From CAYNGH01 sp964396845 (GTDB lineage Bacteria > Vulcanimicrobiota > JAJTBE01 > CAYNGH01), in NCBI GenBank assembly GCA_964396845.1, contig CAYNGH010000004.1, forward strand, positions 1-59,948: DNA of 59,948 nt, in the 5' to 3' direction. Positions 34,183-43,400 of this stretch are shown here, piece by piece. Each line of letters starts with the position of its first letter. Within the stretch, counting starts at the first letter, position 1. A program made the position numbers and the translations under genes. The notes under the pieces are model-generated. The model did not search any database, had not been told where the DNA came from, and saw only the letters and a list, made by a program, of their open reading frames with translations.

Positions 34183-34301
34183 GATTGTCACCCCCCAATA
34201 ATTATTTCATCGATATTCTTGAGTTTTTCTTTCGTTTTTCCGGGGGATTATCCTCCATCATCGGGAGGAGTGCCGGGGGATCCTCGGAGAAGATTAATTT
34301 G

Positions 34302-35708
34302 GTGAATAATGAAGAAGAACATAGGGCCGGCTACGGCCTCTTCTGGCCTGGGCGGGGATCTGCCGGGGGGCCGGCAGAAAAACCTCCGGAATTCCTCCTG
34401 ACAGGGCCTGACGGAAGCATCCTGAACCCCGCATCTCCGGGGGATCTGCTCATTGAAGGGGACAACCTGGAGGCCCTGCGGATTCTGGCCGGGATCATGC
34501 CGGGACAGGTGGATTTCATCTATATAGATCCTCCATACAACACGGGAAAGAACATGGCATACCGGGACAATTTTTCCACCTGCCGGCGGGCAAATTCTCA
34601 GGTTCATCCAGGTGCCCTTCGTCATGGCGCCTGGCTGTCTATGATGTTCCCACTACTGGTGCTGGCCCGGAGGCTCCTGTCGCCGGGTGGGGTCATGTAT
34701 ATCAGCATTGATGATCGGGAGCTTCCCGGTTTGATACTGATTGCCGATGAAATATTCGGCGAAGAAAACCGCGCCGGGATTATAACCTGGGTCAAAAAAA
34801 AGAAGGGAAGCCACCTTTCCCGGGCCTTGCGGGGAATGACCGAGTATGTCCTGGTTTACGGCAGGGATATAAAGAAACTGGATCTTTACGGCGAGGATGC
34901 CTATTCTCATAAATGGCAACCCCTGATCAAGAGGGTGAACCGGGAGCATGTCCTCACTTTTGGTGCCGGTGTGGTGGAAACAACTCTCCCGGGGAGTTTC
35001 TATCCCCGGGGCACATACGGTAACGGCGGCACCGGGGTGGAGCTTCTTGGCGACATACACATAAAAGAAGGACGCATCCGCAACAGTTTTTCCATCAAGG
35101 CCCGCACTGTGTGGACTCAAAAAAAGCTGGACCGGGAGATTCTCCTTGGCACCAGGGTTTCCATCCGTTCAGAAAAGATGGGCCCCAGCGTGTTCCGCCA
35201 CGACCAGCACAAGAAGAAAAAATCCCCTCCCACATTGCTGGATCACAATGCCGGTATCGGCACCAATGAAGATGCCTGGCAGGAATTCCGGGAAATCTTA
35301 GGGGGCGCGGAGCCGGTGTTTTTTTATCCCAAACCCCTGTCCCTGATCCGTTATCTTGTTAACACCATAAGCCGGGGGAGTTCCGGGGGAATATTCCTGG
35401 ATTTTTTCGCAGGCACCGGCACCACGGGCCAGGCAGTATGGCAGGCCAACCTTGCCGACGGCGGGGATCGTCGGTTTATTCTGGTGCAGAACAAAGAACC
35501 CATCAATCCTCCTGTTTCACTTCCCGGCGGCGACAAAATAACCGACATGGCCCGGCTGTGCCGGGAGCGTCTTCAAAAGGCTCCCGAAAGCAAGCCCTTT
35601 GCCCTGGGAAGACTGATCAAAAACCCCGGCATGGAAACCCAGAAACCGGATACAACCCCATGCATGGTTTCTTCAAAAGGATACCCTGGAAATTCGTTGA
35701 ATGAATAA
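34302..35708 (+). CDS. Type III Mod-like DNA N6-adenine methyltransferase, orphan
   Basis: 468 residues. Beta-class order: the catalytic motif IV FIYIDPPYNTGK (~residue 72-83) comes first and the AdoMet-binding FLDFFAGTGTTGQAV (~365-380) last, as in type III Mod subunits. GDNLEALRIL and MYISIDDREL are also typical. It is shorter than type III Mod proteins (often ~600), with a small target-recognition region between (residues ~150-340). No res helicase-nuclease or other restriction gene is adjacent, so it looks like a solitary methyltransferase. The start is uncertain: GTG at 34302 with GGAGAAG upstream is the best I see. It overlaps the next gene by 8 bases. Confidence 0.85.
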   Translation: MNNEEEHRAGYGLFWPGRGSAGGPAEKPPEFLLTGPDGSILNPASPGDLLIEGDNLEALRILAGIMPGQVDFIYIDPPYNTGKNMAYRDNFSTCRRANSQVHPGALRHGAWLSMMFPLLVLARRLLSPGGVMYISIDDRELPGLILIADEIFGEENRAGIITWVKKKKGSHLSRALRGMTEYVLVYGRDIKKLDLYGEDAYSHKWQPLIKRVNREHVLTFGAGVVETTLPGSFYPRGTYGNGGTGVELLGDIHIKEGRIRNSFSIKARTVWTQKKLDREILLGTRVSIRSEKMGPSVFRHDQHKKKKSPPTLLDHNAGIGTNEDAWQEFREILGGAEPVFFYPKPLSLIRYLVNTISRGSSGGIFLDFFAGTGTTGQAVWQANLADGGDRRFILVQNKEPINPPVSLPGGDKITDMARLCRERLQKAPESKPFALGRLIKNPGMETQKPDTTPCMVSSKGYPGNSLNE

Positions 35709-36207
35709 TGGCATGTTTTATATTGGTGTTATAGGTGCAGGAGATGCCCGGGGAGATGATGTCCAGGTGGCCCGGGAAGTGGGCCGTCTTGTGGCCAGGT
35801 CCGGCGGGGTGTTGATTTGTGGCGGTCTTGGGGGTGTGATGGAAGAAGCCTGTCGGGGCGCAAAAGAAGAAGGGGGCGTCACCATCGGGGTCCTTCCCAC
35901 AGGCCGGAGGGATTCTGCCAACCCTTATGTGGATTACGCCATCGTCACGGGACTGGGGGAAGCCCGCAACAGTATTGTTGCCAGGACCAGCGATGCCCTG
36001 GTGGCAGTAGGTGGCAGTTACGGCACTCTCTCGGAAATAGCCTTTGCCCTGAAACTGGGCAAGCCGGTGGCCGGGGTGGCTTCGTGGAAACTCCAGCAGG
36101 GCCGGGGAGAGCCGGTTCCCATAATACAATGCAAAGACGCCGAAACTGCAGTCCGGGAGGTTTTATCCCGCCTGGCGGACAGATCATCTATGAGAGAAAG
36201 GTCTTGA
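35701..36207 (+). CDS. LOG-like Rossmann protein (TIGR00725 type)
   Basis: 168 residues. IGVIGAGDARGDD starts a nucleotide-binding Rossmann fold, followed by GGVLICGGLGGVMEEACRGA and VGGSYGTLSEIAFALKLGKP, close to the PGGxGTxxE motif of LOG phosphoribohydrolases with Ser and Tyr in the loop. Family relatives cleave nucleoside 5'-monophosphates, but this short subgroup is uncharacterised. It overlaps the methyltransferase by 8 bases and is followed with 1 base by the DsrE-like gene, so the three are coupled. Confidence 0.87.
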   Translation: MNNGMFYIGVIGAGDARGDDVQVAREVGRLVARSGGVLICGGLGGVMEEACRGAKEEGGVTIGVLPTGRRDSANPYVDYAIVTGLGEARNSIVARTSDALVAVGGSYGTLSEIAFALKLGKPVAGVASWKLQQGRGEPVPIIQCKDAETAVREVLSRLADRSSMRERS

Positions 36208-36208
36208 T

Positions 36209-36673
36209 ATGGTAGAATCCCGTTTACCGCCAACTTTTCAAGAGCAGGATCTCAATTATTACCTGCGGATGATCCGGGGAGATTATTCCACCATGGAAGA
36301 GGTGGCCCCCAGGTCCATGGTTGGGCCGTCCCAGGTAAAAAACCTTGTGCTGGTGTTTACCTCCGATGCCATCGGCGTCGGCAATGAACTGTTGGGCAAA
36401 AAACTGATGCTTCATCTTCTGCAGTCGGTGGTTAACGGCAGTCACAAGCCCAGGGCCATTATCCTTTTAAACGGCGCTGTTCGCATGGCCAGCGGAAGAA
36501 ACGACACCATCGGCAGGCTGACAGTTCTCGAAGAGCAGGGTTCAAAGATTATGGTATGCGTATCCTCTGCGGAGGAATACGGCATTATTGATAACATCAA
36601 CGTGGGGTTCGTGGCCAGTATGGATGAGATTGTAGAATCTCTCATGACTGCCCTGAAGGTTATCACCCTTTGA
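36209..36673 (+). CDS. DsrE-like protein related to the YedF C-terminal domain
   Basis: 154 residues. VKNLVLVFTSDAIGVGNELLGKKLM and RAIILLNGAVRMASG followed by VLEEQGSKIMVCVSSAEEYGI match the C-terminal DsrE domain of the selenium-metabolism protein YedF. The N-terminal TusA domain of YedF is absent; the first ~45 residues are not recognisable. Where YedF proteins often have a CGTC-type cysteine pair, this one reads CVSS, so sulphur or selenium transfer by a two-cysteine mechanism is doubtful. AGAAAGG precedes the ATG. Third in the methyltransferase-LOG-DsrE run. Confidence 0.8.
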   Translation: MVESRLPPTFQEQDLNYYLRMIRGDYSTMEEVAPRSMVGPSQVKNLVLVFTSDAIGVGNELLGKKLMLHLLQSVVNGSHKPRAIILLNGAVRMASGRNDTIGRLTVLEEQGSKIMVCVSSAEEYGIIDNINVGFVASMDEIVESLMTALKVITL

Positions 36674-36707
36674 GGGGCTAAAATCCTTCCCCCTGTCAGA
36701 GGTTCCA

Positions 36708-37439
36708 TTGAACAAATCCAACCCCGGCCAGCTGACCCTCTCGGTGGTGATTCCCACCTATAACGAGAGGGAAGGCATAGAGGTCACTATTGAAAAAATA
36801 TCAAACACCTTGAAGAACAACGGCATTTCCGGTGAAATTATCGTGGTGGATGATGATTCTCCCGACAGGACCTGGGAATTCTGCCAGTCCATAGAGGAGA
36901 GCTATCCCCTGCAGGTAATCCGCCGGGTGGGAAGACGGGGCCTGTCCTCGGCGGTAATCGAGGGCTGGGAAGTTGCCGGGGGAAGGATCCTGGGGGTTAT
37001 GGACGCCGACGGAAGCCATGATGAAAGGGCATTGCCCGGCATGATCCAGGCCATTGAAAAGGACGAAATCCAGCTGGCCGTTGGGAGCCGTTATGTCCCT
37101 GGGGGAGAAACTCCCGGCTGGCCCTGGATCCGGCAGTTTATATCCCGTTCTGCCATATCCCTGGCCATGCCGGTATCAAGCCTCAGGGATGCCACATCGG
37201 GGTTCTGTCTTTTCCGCCGGGATGTAATCGAAGGAGTACACCTGGATCCCGTGGGATGGAAGATAGTGCTGGAAGTTTTCGTCAAGGGTAATTACCGGCA
37301 TTACCGGGAGTTTCCCATAACCTTCCGGGACAGGGAAGCCGGCCAGAGCAAGCTGGGAAACCGTGCAATAATTAATTACCTTCAGCATCTTATCAAGCTG
37401 TGGCGCTGGATGCGTCATCACAAGAAGCCCCGCCGGTGA
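36708..37439 (+). CDS. Dpm1-like polyprenyl-phosphate mannosyltransferase (GT2)
   Basis: 243 residues. SVVIPTYNEREGIEVTIEKI and IIVVDDDSPDRTWEF begin a GT2 fold; the catalytic metal site reads MDADGSHDE (DADLxHxP in Dpm1), then AVGSRYVPGG and the late EFPITFRDREAGQSKLG, which is the FxxRxxGxSKL signature of dolichyl-phosphate-mannose synthases. No C-terminal membrane helices, as in the soluble Dpm1 class. It would make polyprenyl-phosphate-mannose at the inner face of the membrane. Start TTG at 36708 after AGAGG; not certain. Likely supplies donor for PMT-like enzymes. Confidence 0.87.
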   Translation: MNKSNPGQLTLSVVIPTYNEREGIEVTIEKISNTLKNNGISGEIIVVDDDSPDRTWEFCQSIEESYPLQVIRRVGRRGLSSAVIEGWEVAGGRILGVMDADGSHDERALPGMIQAIEKDEIQLAVGSRYVPGGETPGWPWIRQFISRSAISLAMPVSSLRDATSGFCLFRRDVIEGVHLDPVGWKIVLEVFVKGNYRHYREFPITFRDREAGQSKLGNRAIINYLQHLIKLWRWMRHHKKPRR

Positions 37440-37480
37440 ATATCGGCGATGGGAAATTTTTCCGGGGAGTTGAAACACCC

Positions 37481-40342
37481 ATGAACAGCAGAATATTTAG
37501 AAAATTATTCAGCCTTCTTCTCTTTGCAGTATTGGCAATAATTCTCACCATGGACATGGCCGGGGCAAAAGAGTATCCCATAACCCGCTACAAGCTGAAA
37601 AACGGCCTTACTGTTATCCTCCAGCCGATACCTGAATCACCGGTGGTATCGGTGGTGATGCTCTACAAAGTAGGCTCCCGTTATGAAAAACCAGGAATCA
37701 CCGGCATCAGCTACATCCTGGAGCATATCCTCCACAAGAAAACAAAGCAATACCCCAAGGGTCATATGGCTGCGGTATTAAACCGTGTCGGGGCGGATTT
37801 TAATTCCTTCACATCCAGTGATGTGACGGGTTTTTACCAGACCCTGGCTCCCGAGTATCTGGATTTAGCGCTTCATATCGAAGCAGACCGCATGAAAAAC
37901 GGCGTGGTGGATGACGCCAGCCTTGACGTGGAAAAAAAGGTGGCCCTCTCCGAGGCGTCAGCATATCGTAACCGTCCCTCATACCGGCTTTGGAAACAAG
38001 TGCGGGCGGCGTCTTTTGTGCATCATCCCTACATGTGGCCGGTTCAGGGATATGAAAAGGACATCGAAAACCTCAACACTGCCCAGGTACGCTGGTATTA
38101 CAACAACTATTATCGTCCCTCCAACGCCATTCTTTCAGTGGCGGGCAATTTTGAAGCAAGCCATGCCCGAACCCTCATCGGCAAGTTTTTTGACGGAATG
38201 GAAAACCCCGGCACAACCCTTGATTCCATGGATGTGACAGAACCGGAATCCATAGCCGGGAAATTCCTGACCATCGATGGAATGGGCGGGACCCCTTATT
38301 ACCAGGTGGCATATCACTCTCCCGCCATCAGCAACAACGATCTTTACGCTATGGCAGTCATTGATGCCCTCCTGGTGGGGGGGCGCACATCCCGGCTGAA
38401 AAAGGCGCTGATCCAGCCCGGCCACACATCCACTGCGGAAGCCTGGCTTGATACCAATGTGGATCCCGGACTTTATCATATGCGCTTTCGTCTGGGACGC
38501 AACACCTCTCACGAGGAAGTAGGCAGGATAGTCAATGACGAGATTCACCGCCTGCGGACAGAAACCGTGGATGCCATGGAGCTTCAGCGGGCCAAGAACC
38601 GTCTGAAGGCCGACTTCATCAAGGCCAAGGACAGCATCACCTTTCAGGCCCAGTACCTTGCCTGGTATGAGGGGATTCACTCCTATCAATACCTGCTGGA
38701 TTATCCCGGCAACATTGAACGGGTGACATCAGGAGATGTGATCCGGGTTGCCAATAGATATTTTCTCCCCAAAAACCGCACTCAGGGCATAATAATCCCC
38801 CGGACCACCCTTTCTGCCCCTGATGATTACGATGATCCCCCCCTGGAGGATCCAGCCGGAGGAGATACCGGATGGGATTGCATCCCCGGTGACGGGACAG
38901 CTTATATTCCAGCTCCGGATATTTCCGCCATCGGCGGTACCGTGGGGGAGATCCTGCAGGTGGCCAGCGGAGGGAGATATTTTCTGAAAAAGGACGACCC
39001 ACAGCCTCCTCAACAGAAACCCCAGGCCCAGCCAAAGCCCCAGGCCCAGCCAAAGCCTCAGGCCCAGGGCCGGCAGTATTCCCCCCCCATTCCCGAGCCG
39101 AAGCCCTTCAATCTGGAATTCCAGAGGCATGTTCTCCCCAACGGTCTTGTGCTGTTGATCCACGAAAACCCTGTGAACCCGTCGGTGGCCATAAAAGGTT
39201 ATGTGAAGGCAGGCGGGATGTATGAGCCGGAAGACCTGGCGGGCCTGTCCAAGATGACCGCATATCTCCTGCAGAGAGGAACCGGCGACTTGTCCCATCA
39301 GTTGGATGATATGGGCGTTGAATTAAAATTCACATCCACCCTGCAGAACTGCGAGTTTGATCTGTGGACCCTGTCGGAATACCTGGATCAGGCAGTCCCC
39401 CTGATGGCTCAGGTTCTCTTGAAGCCCGACTTCACCCCGGAAGAGCTGAATCGCCTCAGGGGAGTGATGAAATCCAACCTGCAGTCCATCAGTCGCAGGC
39501 CCGATATAATATCCACCAGGGATTTCTTCTCATCGGTATTTCCCCAGGGCCATCCCTTTCATCATTTTCGATGGGGAACCCCGCGAACCATTGATGCCAT
39601 AACCATCGATAATATCCGGGATTTTCACCGCCGTCACTTCCGGCCTGATTCCACCATCATCGCCATCTCCGGCAATGTAGAAGCCAGCCGGGTGATTGAG
39701 CTGTTTGAGAAGGCCTTTTCCAGCTGGGAAGCTGACGGGGATCAGCCCCAGGTTGTCCTGCCCGCGGCGAAACTTCCCCCCAGCACCACCCGGCAGATCA
39801 ACACCATGATGGATACTCCCCGGGTTGAAATTGTGATGGGTCATCTGGGCATTCCCAGGAATCATCCCGATTACTACCGGTTTACCCTGATGAATTACAT
39901 CTTTGGCGGAGGCTCTCTGATAACCCGCCTCGGCCACAGCATCCGGGATCGGGGTCTGGCCTACAAGGCTCACAGCCGTCTGGACACTTCCATCGGTCAT
40001 GGGCCATGGGCGGTGATGTTGACAGTTGACCGGCACAAGGTGGATCAGGCCATCAGCGGTGTCATGAGCCAGCTGGATTACATGCTCAAAAAACCCCCCA
40101 GCCCCAACGAACTGCGGGATGCCCGTTTCTCCCTGACAGCAAGGCTTCCGGTCCACCTGTCCACCAACCGGAACGTGGCCCAGATGCTCCTGACCATCGA
40201 GTATTACCGCCTGGGCAAGGATTACCTGTCCAATTACCACAAGATCCTGAAGGAAATAACCGGCGAAGAGATACTGGCCACTGCCAGGAAATATCTCCAC
40301 CCCGACAAGATGAACATCATAATATCAGGGCCTTTTAAATAA
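37481..40342 (+). CDS. Double-domain M16 peptidase homologue with altered zinc motif
   Basis: 953 residues. A signal peptide (MNSRIFRKLFSLLLFAVLAI.., cut probably after AGA) makes it exported. Two full M16 units follow: residues ~30-480 and ~545-950, joined by a Pro/Gln linker of PQAQPK repeats. M16B enzymes bind zinc by HxxEH plus a distant Glu. Here the first unit reads GISYILEHILH, with Tyr for the first His, although Glu and the second His remain, and the distant Glu is kept in VALSEASAYRN. The second unit has GLSKMTAYLLQ, with no ligands, as usual for the inactive half. Peptidase activity is therefore doubtful. The ATG follows GGGGAG. It may be cotranscribed with the mannosyltransferase. 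Confidence 0.9.
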   Translation: MNSRIFRKLFSLLLFAVLAIILTMDMAGAKEYPITRYKLKNGLTVILQPIPESPVVSVVMLYKVGSRYEKPGITGISYILEHILHKKTKQYPKGHMAAVLNRVGADFNSFTSSDVTGFYQTLAPEYLDLALHIEADRMKNGVVDDASLDVEKKVALSEASAYRNRPSYRLWKQVRAASFVHHPYMWPVQGYEKDIENLNTAQVRWYYNNYYRPSNAILSVAGNFEASHARTLIGKFFDGMENPGTTLDSMDVTEPESIAGKFLTIDGMGGTPYYQVAYHSPAISNNDLYAMAVIDALLVGGRTSRLKKALIQPGHTSTAEAWLDTNVDPGLYHMRFRLGRNTSHEEVGRIVNDEIHRLRTETVDAMELQRAKNRLKADFIKAKDSITFQAQYLAWYEGIHSYQYLLDYPGNIERVTSGDVIRVANRYFLPKNRTQGIIIPRTTLSAPDDYDDPPLEDPAGGDTGWDCIPGDGTAYIPAPDISAIGGTVGEILQVASGGRYFLKKDDPQPPQQKPQAQPKPQAQPKPQAQGRQYSPPIPEPKPFNLEFQRHVLPNGLVLLIHENPVNPSVAIKGYVKAGGMYEPEDLAGLSKMTAYLLQRGTGDLSHQLDDMGVELKFTSTLQNCEFDLWTLSEYLDQAVPLMAQVLLKPDFTPEELNRLRGVMKSNLQSISRRPDIISTRDFFSSVFPQGHPFHHFRWGTPRTIDAITIDNIRDFHRRHFRPDSTIIAISGNVEASRVIELFEKAFSSWEADGDQPQVVLPAAKLPPSTTRQINTMMDTPRVEIVMGHLGIPRNHPDYYRFTLMNYIFGGGSLITRLGHSIRDRGLAYKAHSRLDTSIGHGPWAVMLTVDRHKVDQAISGVMSQLDYMLKKPPSPNELRDARFSLTARLPVHLSTNRNVAQMLLTIEYYRLGKDYLSNYHKILKEITGEEILATARKYLHPDKMNIIISGPFK
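39020..39067 (+). repeat. 18-bp tandem repeat in the M16 linker
   Basis: CCCCAGGCCCAGCCAAAG occurs twice in a row (39020-39037, 39038-39055), then a partial third unit with one change (39056-39067). It encodes PQAQPK repeats that link the two M16 units. The reading frame is kept, so copy number changes would only alter linker length. Confidence 0.9.
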
Positions 40343-40486
40343 TCGAAGACAAGAAAGGAATCCACCAGCAACTGACCGAAACATCATCCCAGAAAATACC
40401 GGCAAAAACCTCCGGTGGCATTGTAGTTTCCCGGCTTTCCCCGGCCATACCAGTTAAGGTCAAACCCGGGAATCTTGTGAGGCTCC

Positions 40487-43183
40487 ATGAAACTTCAGTC
40501 CCTCCAAAAAACCTTCACAAATATATCGTCAAAATATTTTCATCGGTCAGTTCTGATTCTGCTGTCGGTTGTGGCCATACTGACCCATGTCTTCTGGATG
40601 AGCCTCAACAACACTCATACTTTCGGTTTCTGGTTTGGTGACGGCTATGTTCATTACACAAATACCCTGAAACACCTGAATTCTGCCAGAGCTTTCAATT
40701 TTGGGGAATTTCTCCTGCCCAGCGAAAAAATCTACGATCTTTATCCGACATTGATTTACCAGCTAAACGGTCTGATGATGCTGATATTCGGCCAGAGCCT
40801 CACAACCGGGGTTATGGCCAATTCCCTCTTTATGGTTCTGCTCATAATATCGGTCTATCTGGTGGGCCGGGAGCTGTGGGACAAAAACACGGGGCTTCTT
40901 TCAGCCACAGTGGCGGTATCCATTCCAATCGTCCAGGATAATGTCCGGGAATACCAGTTAGATGTTCAGTTAGCTTCCCTGGTGGCTCTGGGATGTTATC
41001 TCCTTATCAAATCTAAAAATTTCACTAACCGCAAATATACCATTTCATTCTTTGCGGTCATGGCTTTCAGCTCTCTGGTAAAATGGACCGCATGGTTTTA
41101 TGTGATGGGGCTTTTTATCATATCCCTTTGGATTATGCTGTCCCAAAAGAATAAGGCTTTGAAAAAACAGTTTGCTGTCATGGGGGTTTTTCTTGGAATA
41201 TCTCTGATCATCCCCCTTGCAGGCAGGTATCATGCCTTTTCAACAGGGCAACTGGGATATGGTTTTTTTGAATATTTCACAGGGATATTTCTGCCGGCAG
41301 TTTTCCTGCTTTTTATTCGTCTTGACAAAAGAATCCATGAGCAATTCCGGGATTTTTTCACCGGGGCATCATTGTTTGTTCTTTTATGCGGGCATTTTTA
41401 TTATCTTAAGTTCTGGGATTTATATTATCATCATTCCCATATGGCCCTCTTCGGAGCCCGGCGTGAAATCGACGGGATATACTACGCCTGGGTGTTTTTC
41501 AATAGATTCCTGCAGAATAACTGGCTGATTTTCCTGGTGGCAGGGTTGATCATATACATTTGCACTCAGAACAAGAGCAGAGAGAGAACCCTCTTTATCG
41601 CCGGGAGCCTGTTTCCATTGTTGATGTTTATTTTTTACCCCTCCAGGGATGCAAGATACCTCATCCCCATGATTGTCTTTTATGCTCCCCTGATGACTTT
41701 CTGGATATGGGATTTGAAGAACAGGGCTGTAAGATATGCAACCTTTGCACTGCTGATGATTCAGGTTCTTGTATCCCTGCTGGGCTGGGCCATGCCGAGG
41801 AACAGCAGAATAGCCCCACTGATCCGACAGACATACAAAGCAATAAATGCAGCTACCTTTTCCGGAAAAATCCCCACAGTTCTGTCATCTTCACAATTGG
41901 AAGACCTGAACTATTTGGTGGATAAGATAGAAAGTCACTCCAGGGACAGCAATCATCTGACGGTGATATACTACACCCAGCCATATATCAAAACCATTGA
42001 GAATCGGCACAACTTCGGGACAGTGGACATCTTCTTCCGGCTTCTTGATGAAAAGGGCCAAATCCCGAGGAATATTTCCAACGAGATGGGGCTTTATAAG
42101 AATGACATCTTCTATGTGAACGGCCTCAGCCTCAACAGTGCTGATTATTCCTACTGGCCCGCACCGGAAGAGCCACAATACAGCCAGCTCACCAGCATCC
42201 TGGCGGATAAATACCGCCGGCTTTATATATTCGGAGAAGACGGGTTCTTTGCTGTGGTTGACAGTGACAGGCTTGAGGGATATCATCAGGAAACCCCCTG
42301 TGAAACAAAAAGCACATGGATCTCACCATCGGGAGTCCTCCATGCCCTTTTCGAAGACAATGGAATTTTTACATATGAACAGAATCGATGGATGGAATTT
42401 TGCCGGGGAAAACCCAGTTTCAATAAAATAATCGCTTTTTCCAATCATGAGCTTATCGCAGTGGGAAGCCATGGGGAAGTATCCTGTCATAAAGAGGGCC
42501 GTTGGATACCGATGGGGCCGGAAGCCAGAGCAAACTTCAACGCCATATGGGGCACCGGCAGTGAAAGTTTTTACGTGGCAGGAAGCGAAGGCATAATTTA
42601 TCATTATCACCAGGGGAGATGGAATAAAATCCCCAGCCCTCATAAAGAAGAAATACTCTGCATATTCGGCTTTCAGGATCAGAGAAGCCCGGTGTATTTC
42701 GCCGGCACAAAGGGGCTTATCCTGGAGCTTTCCAACGGCACATTAAAAAGGATCTATTCTGGAGTTGGCTTTGAGATTGAATCCATCTGGGGAGGTTCTC
42801 CCGATGATATTTACTTTTCCGGCGACAGCAGTGATATTCTTCACCTGAAAAAGGGCAAGATCCGCATAATATCCCCGGACACCCCCGACAAGCATCAATG
42901 GGAATCCCTGACCGGCAATGATGACGGAGTATTCGCCGCAGGAAGCAACAACACCATTTTGCACATAAGGGACGGCAATATTCAAAGAATTCACTCTTTG
43001 AGATCCCTGCCCCTGTATCGTTCCATCCTTGCCATTCGACTGTGCCTGCCGGGAGAGCCCCTCAGGGAGAATATGCCCTTCAGAAACCAGATCAAAAAGT
43101 TTTATCCATACAGGGGGGAGTTCTATACCATCGAGGAGTTGCCGGGAACCGGGAATCATGTGGAAATTTTTGAATACCAGTGA
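40487..43183 (+). CDS. Membrane glycosyltransferase fused to a beta-propeller
   Basis: 898 residues. Residues ~20-440 hold about ten membrane helices with GT-C style features: an acidic first loop FWFGDGYVHYTNTL, NVREYQLDVQLASLVALG, and SRDARYLIPMIVFYAPLM late, as in PMT/ArnT-related ORF families. Residues ~590-880 are a propeller with repeated blades of the kind IWGTGSESFYVAGSEGIIYH, IWGGSPDDIYFSGDSSDIL, and GNDDGVFAAGSNNTILHI. Such blades occur in secreted proteins of myxobacteria and other groups. The fusion itself I have not met. The sequence is visibly more A+T-rich than its neighbours. GTGAGG precedes the ATG. Acceptor and donor unknown; a polyprenyl-linked sugar is the family norm. Confidence 0.72.
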   Translation: MKLQSLQKTFTNISSKYFHRSVLILLSVVAILTHVFWMSLNNTHTFGFWFGDGYVHYTNTLKHLNSARAFNFGEFLLPSEKIYDLYPTLIYQLNGLMMLIFGQSLTTGVMANSLFMVLLIISVYLVGRELWDKNTGLLSATVAVSIPIVQDNVREYQLDVQLASLVALGCYLLIKSKNFTNRKYTISFFAVMAFSSLVKWTAWFYVMGLFIISLWIMLSQKNKALKKQFAVMGVFLGISLIIPLAGRYHAFSTGQLGYGFFEYFTGIFLPAVFLLFIRLDKRIHEQFRDFFTGASLFVLLCGHFYYLKFWDLYYHHSHMALFGARREIDGIYYAWVFFNRFLQNNWLIFLVAGLIIYICTQNKSRERTLFIAGSLFPLLMFIFYPSRDARYLIPMIVFYAPLMTFWIWDLKNRAVRYATFALLMIQVLVSLLGWAMPRNSRIAPLIRQTYKAINAATFSGKIPTVLSSSQLEDLNYLVDKIESHSRDSNHLTVIYYTQPYIKTIENRHNFGTVDIFFRLLDEKGQIPRNISNEMGLYKNDIFYVNGLSLNSADYSYWPAPEEPQYSQLTSILADKYRRLYIFGEDGFFAVVDSDRLEGYHQETPCETKSTWISPSGVLHALFEDNGIFTYEQNRWMEFCRGKPSFNKIIAFSNHELIAVGSHGEVSCHKEGRWIPMGPEARANFNAIWGTGSESFYVAGSEGIIYHYHQGRWNKIPSPHKEEILCIFGFQDQRSPVYFAGTKGLILELSNGTLKRIYSGVGFEIESIWGGSPDDIYFSGDSSDILHLKKGKIRIISPDTPDKHQWESLTGNDDGVFAAGSNNTILHIRDGNIQRIHSLRSLPLYRSILAIRLCLPGEPLRENMPFRNQIKKFYPYRGEFYTIEELPGTGNHVEIFEYQ

Positions 43184-43400
43184 CATTGCGGATCATCTGG
43201 AATCCGCCTGCCCACAGGGAGATTCCGGGCTTTACCGGTGTTCCGGCAACTTCGGGAAGCCTTGTTTCATCAATATGCCGGCTGTCAGGACATAATGTTT
43301 ATTGGCAATGAAGGAAAGATGGCAGGTAATAAGAAGTTTTTAATGAGATAATATCCGCCGGGGGAGAATCCAGACCCCCTCCGGGAAAGATGGTGTTCAA

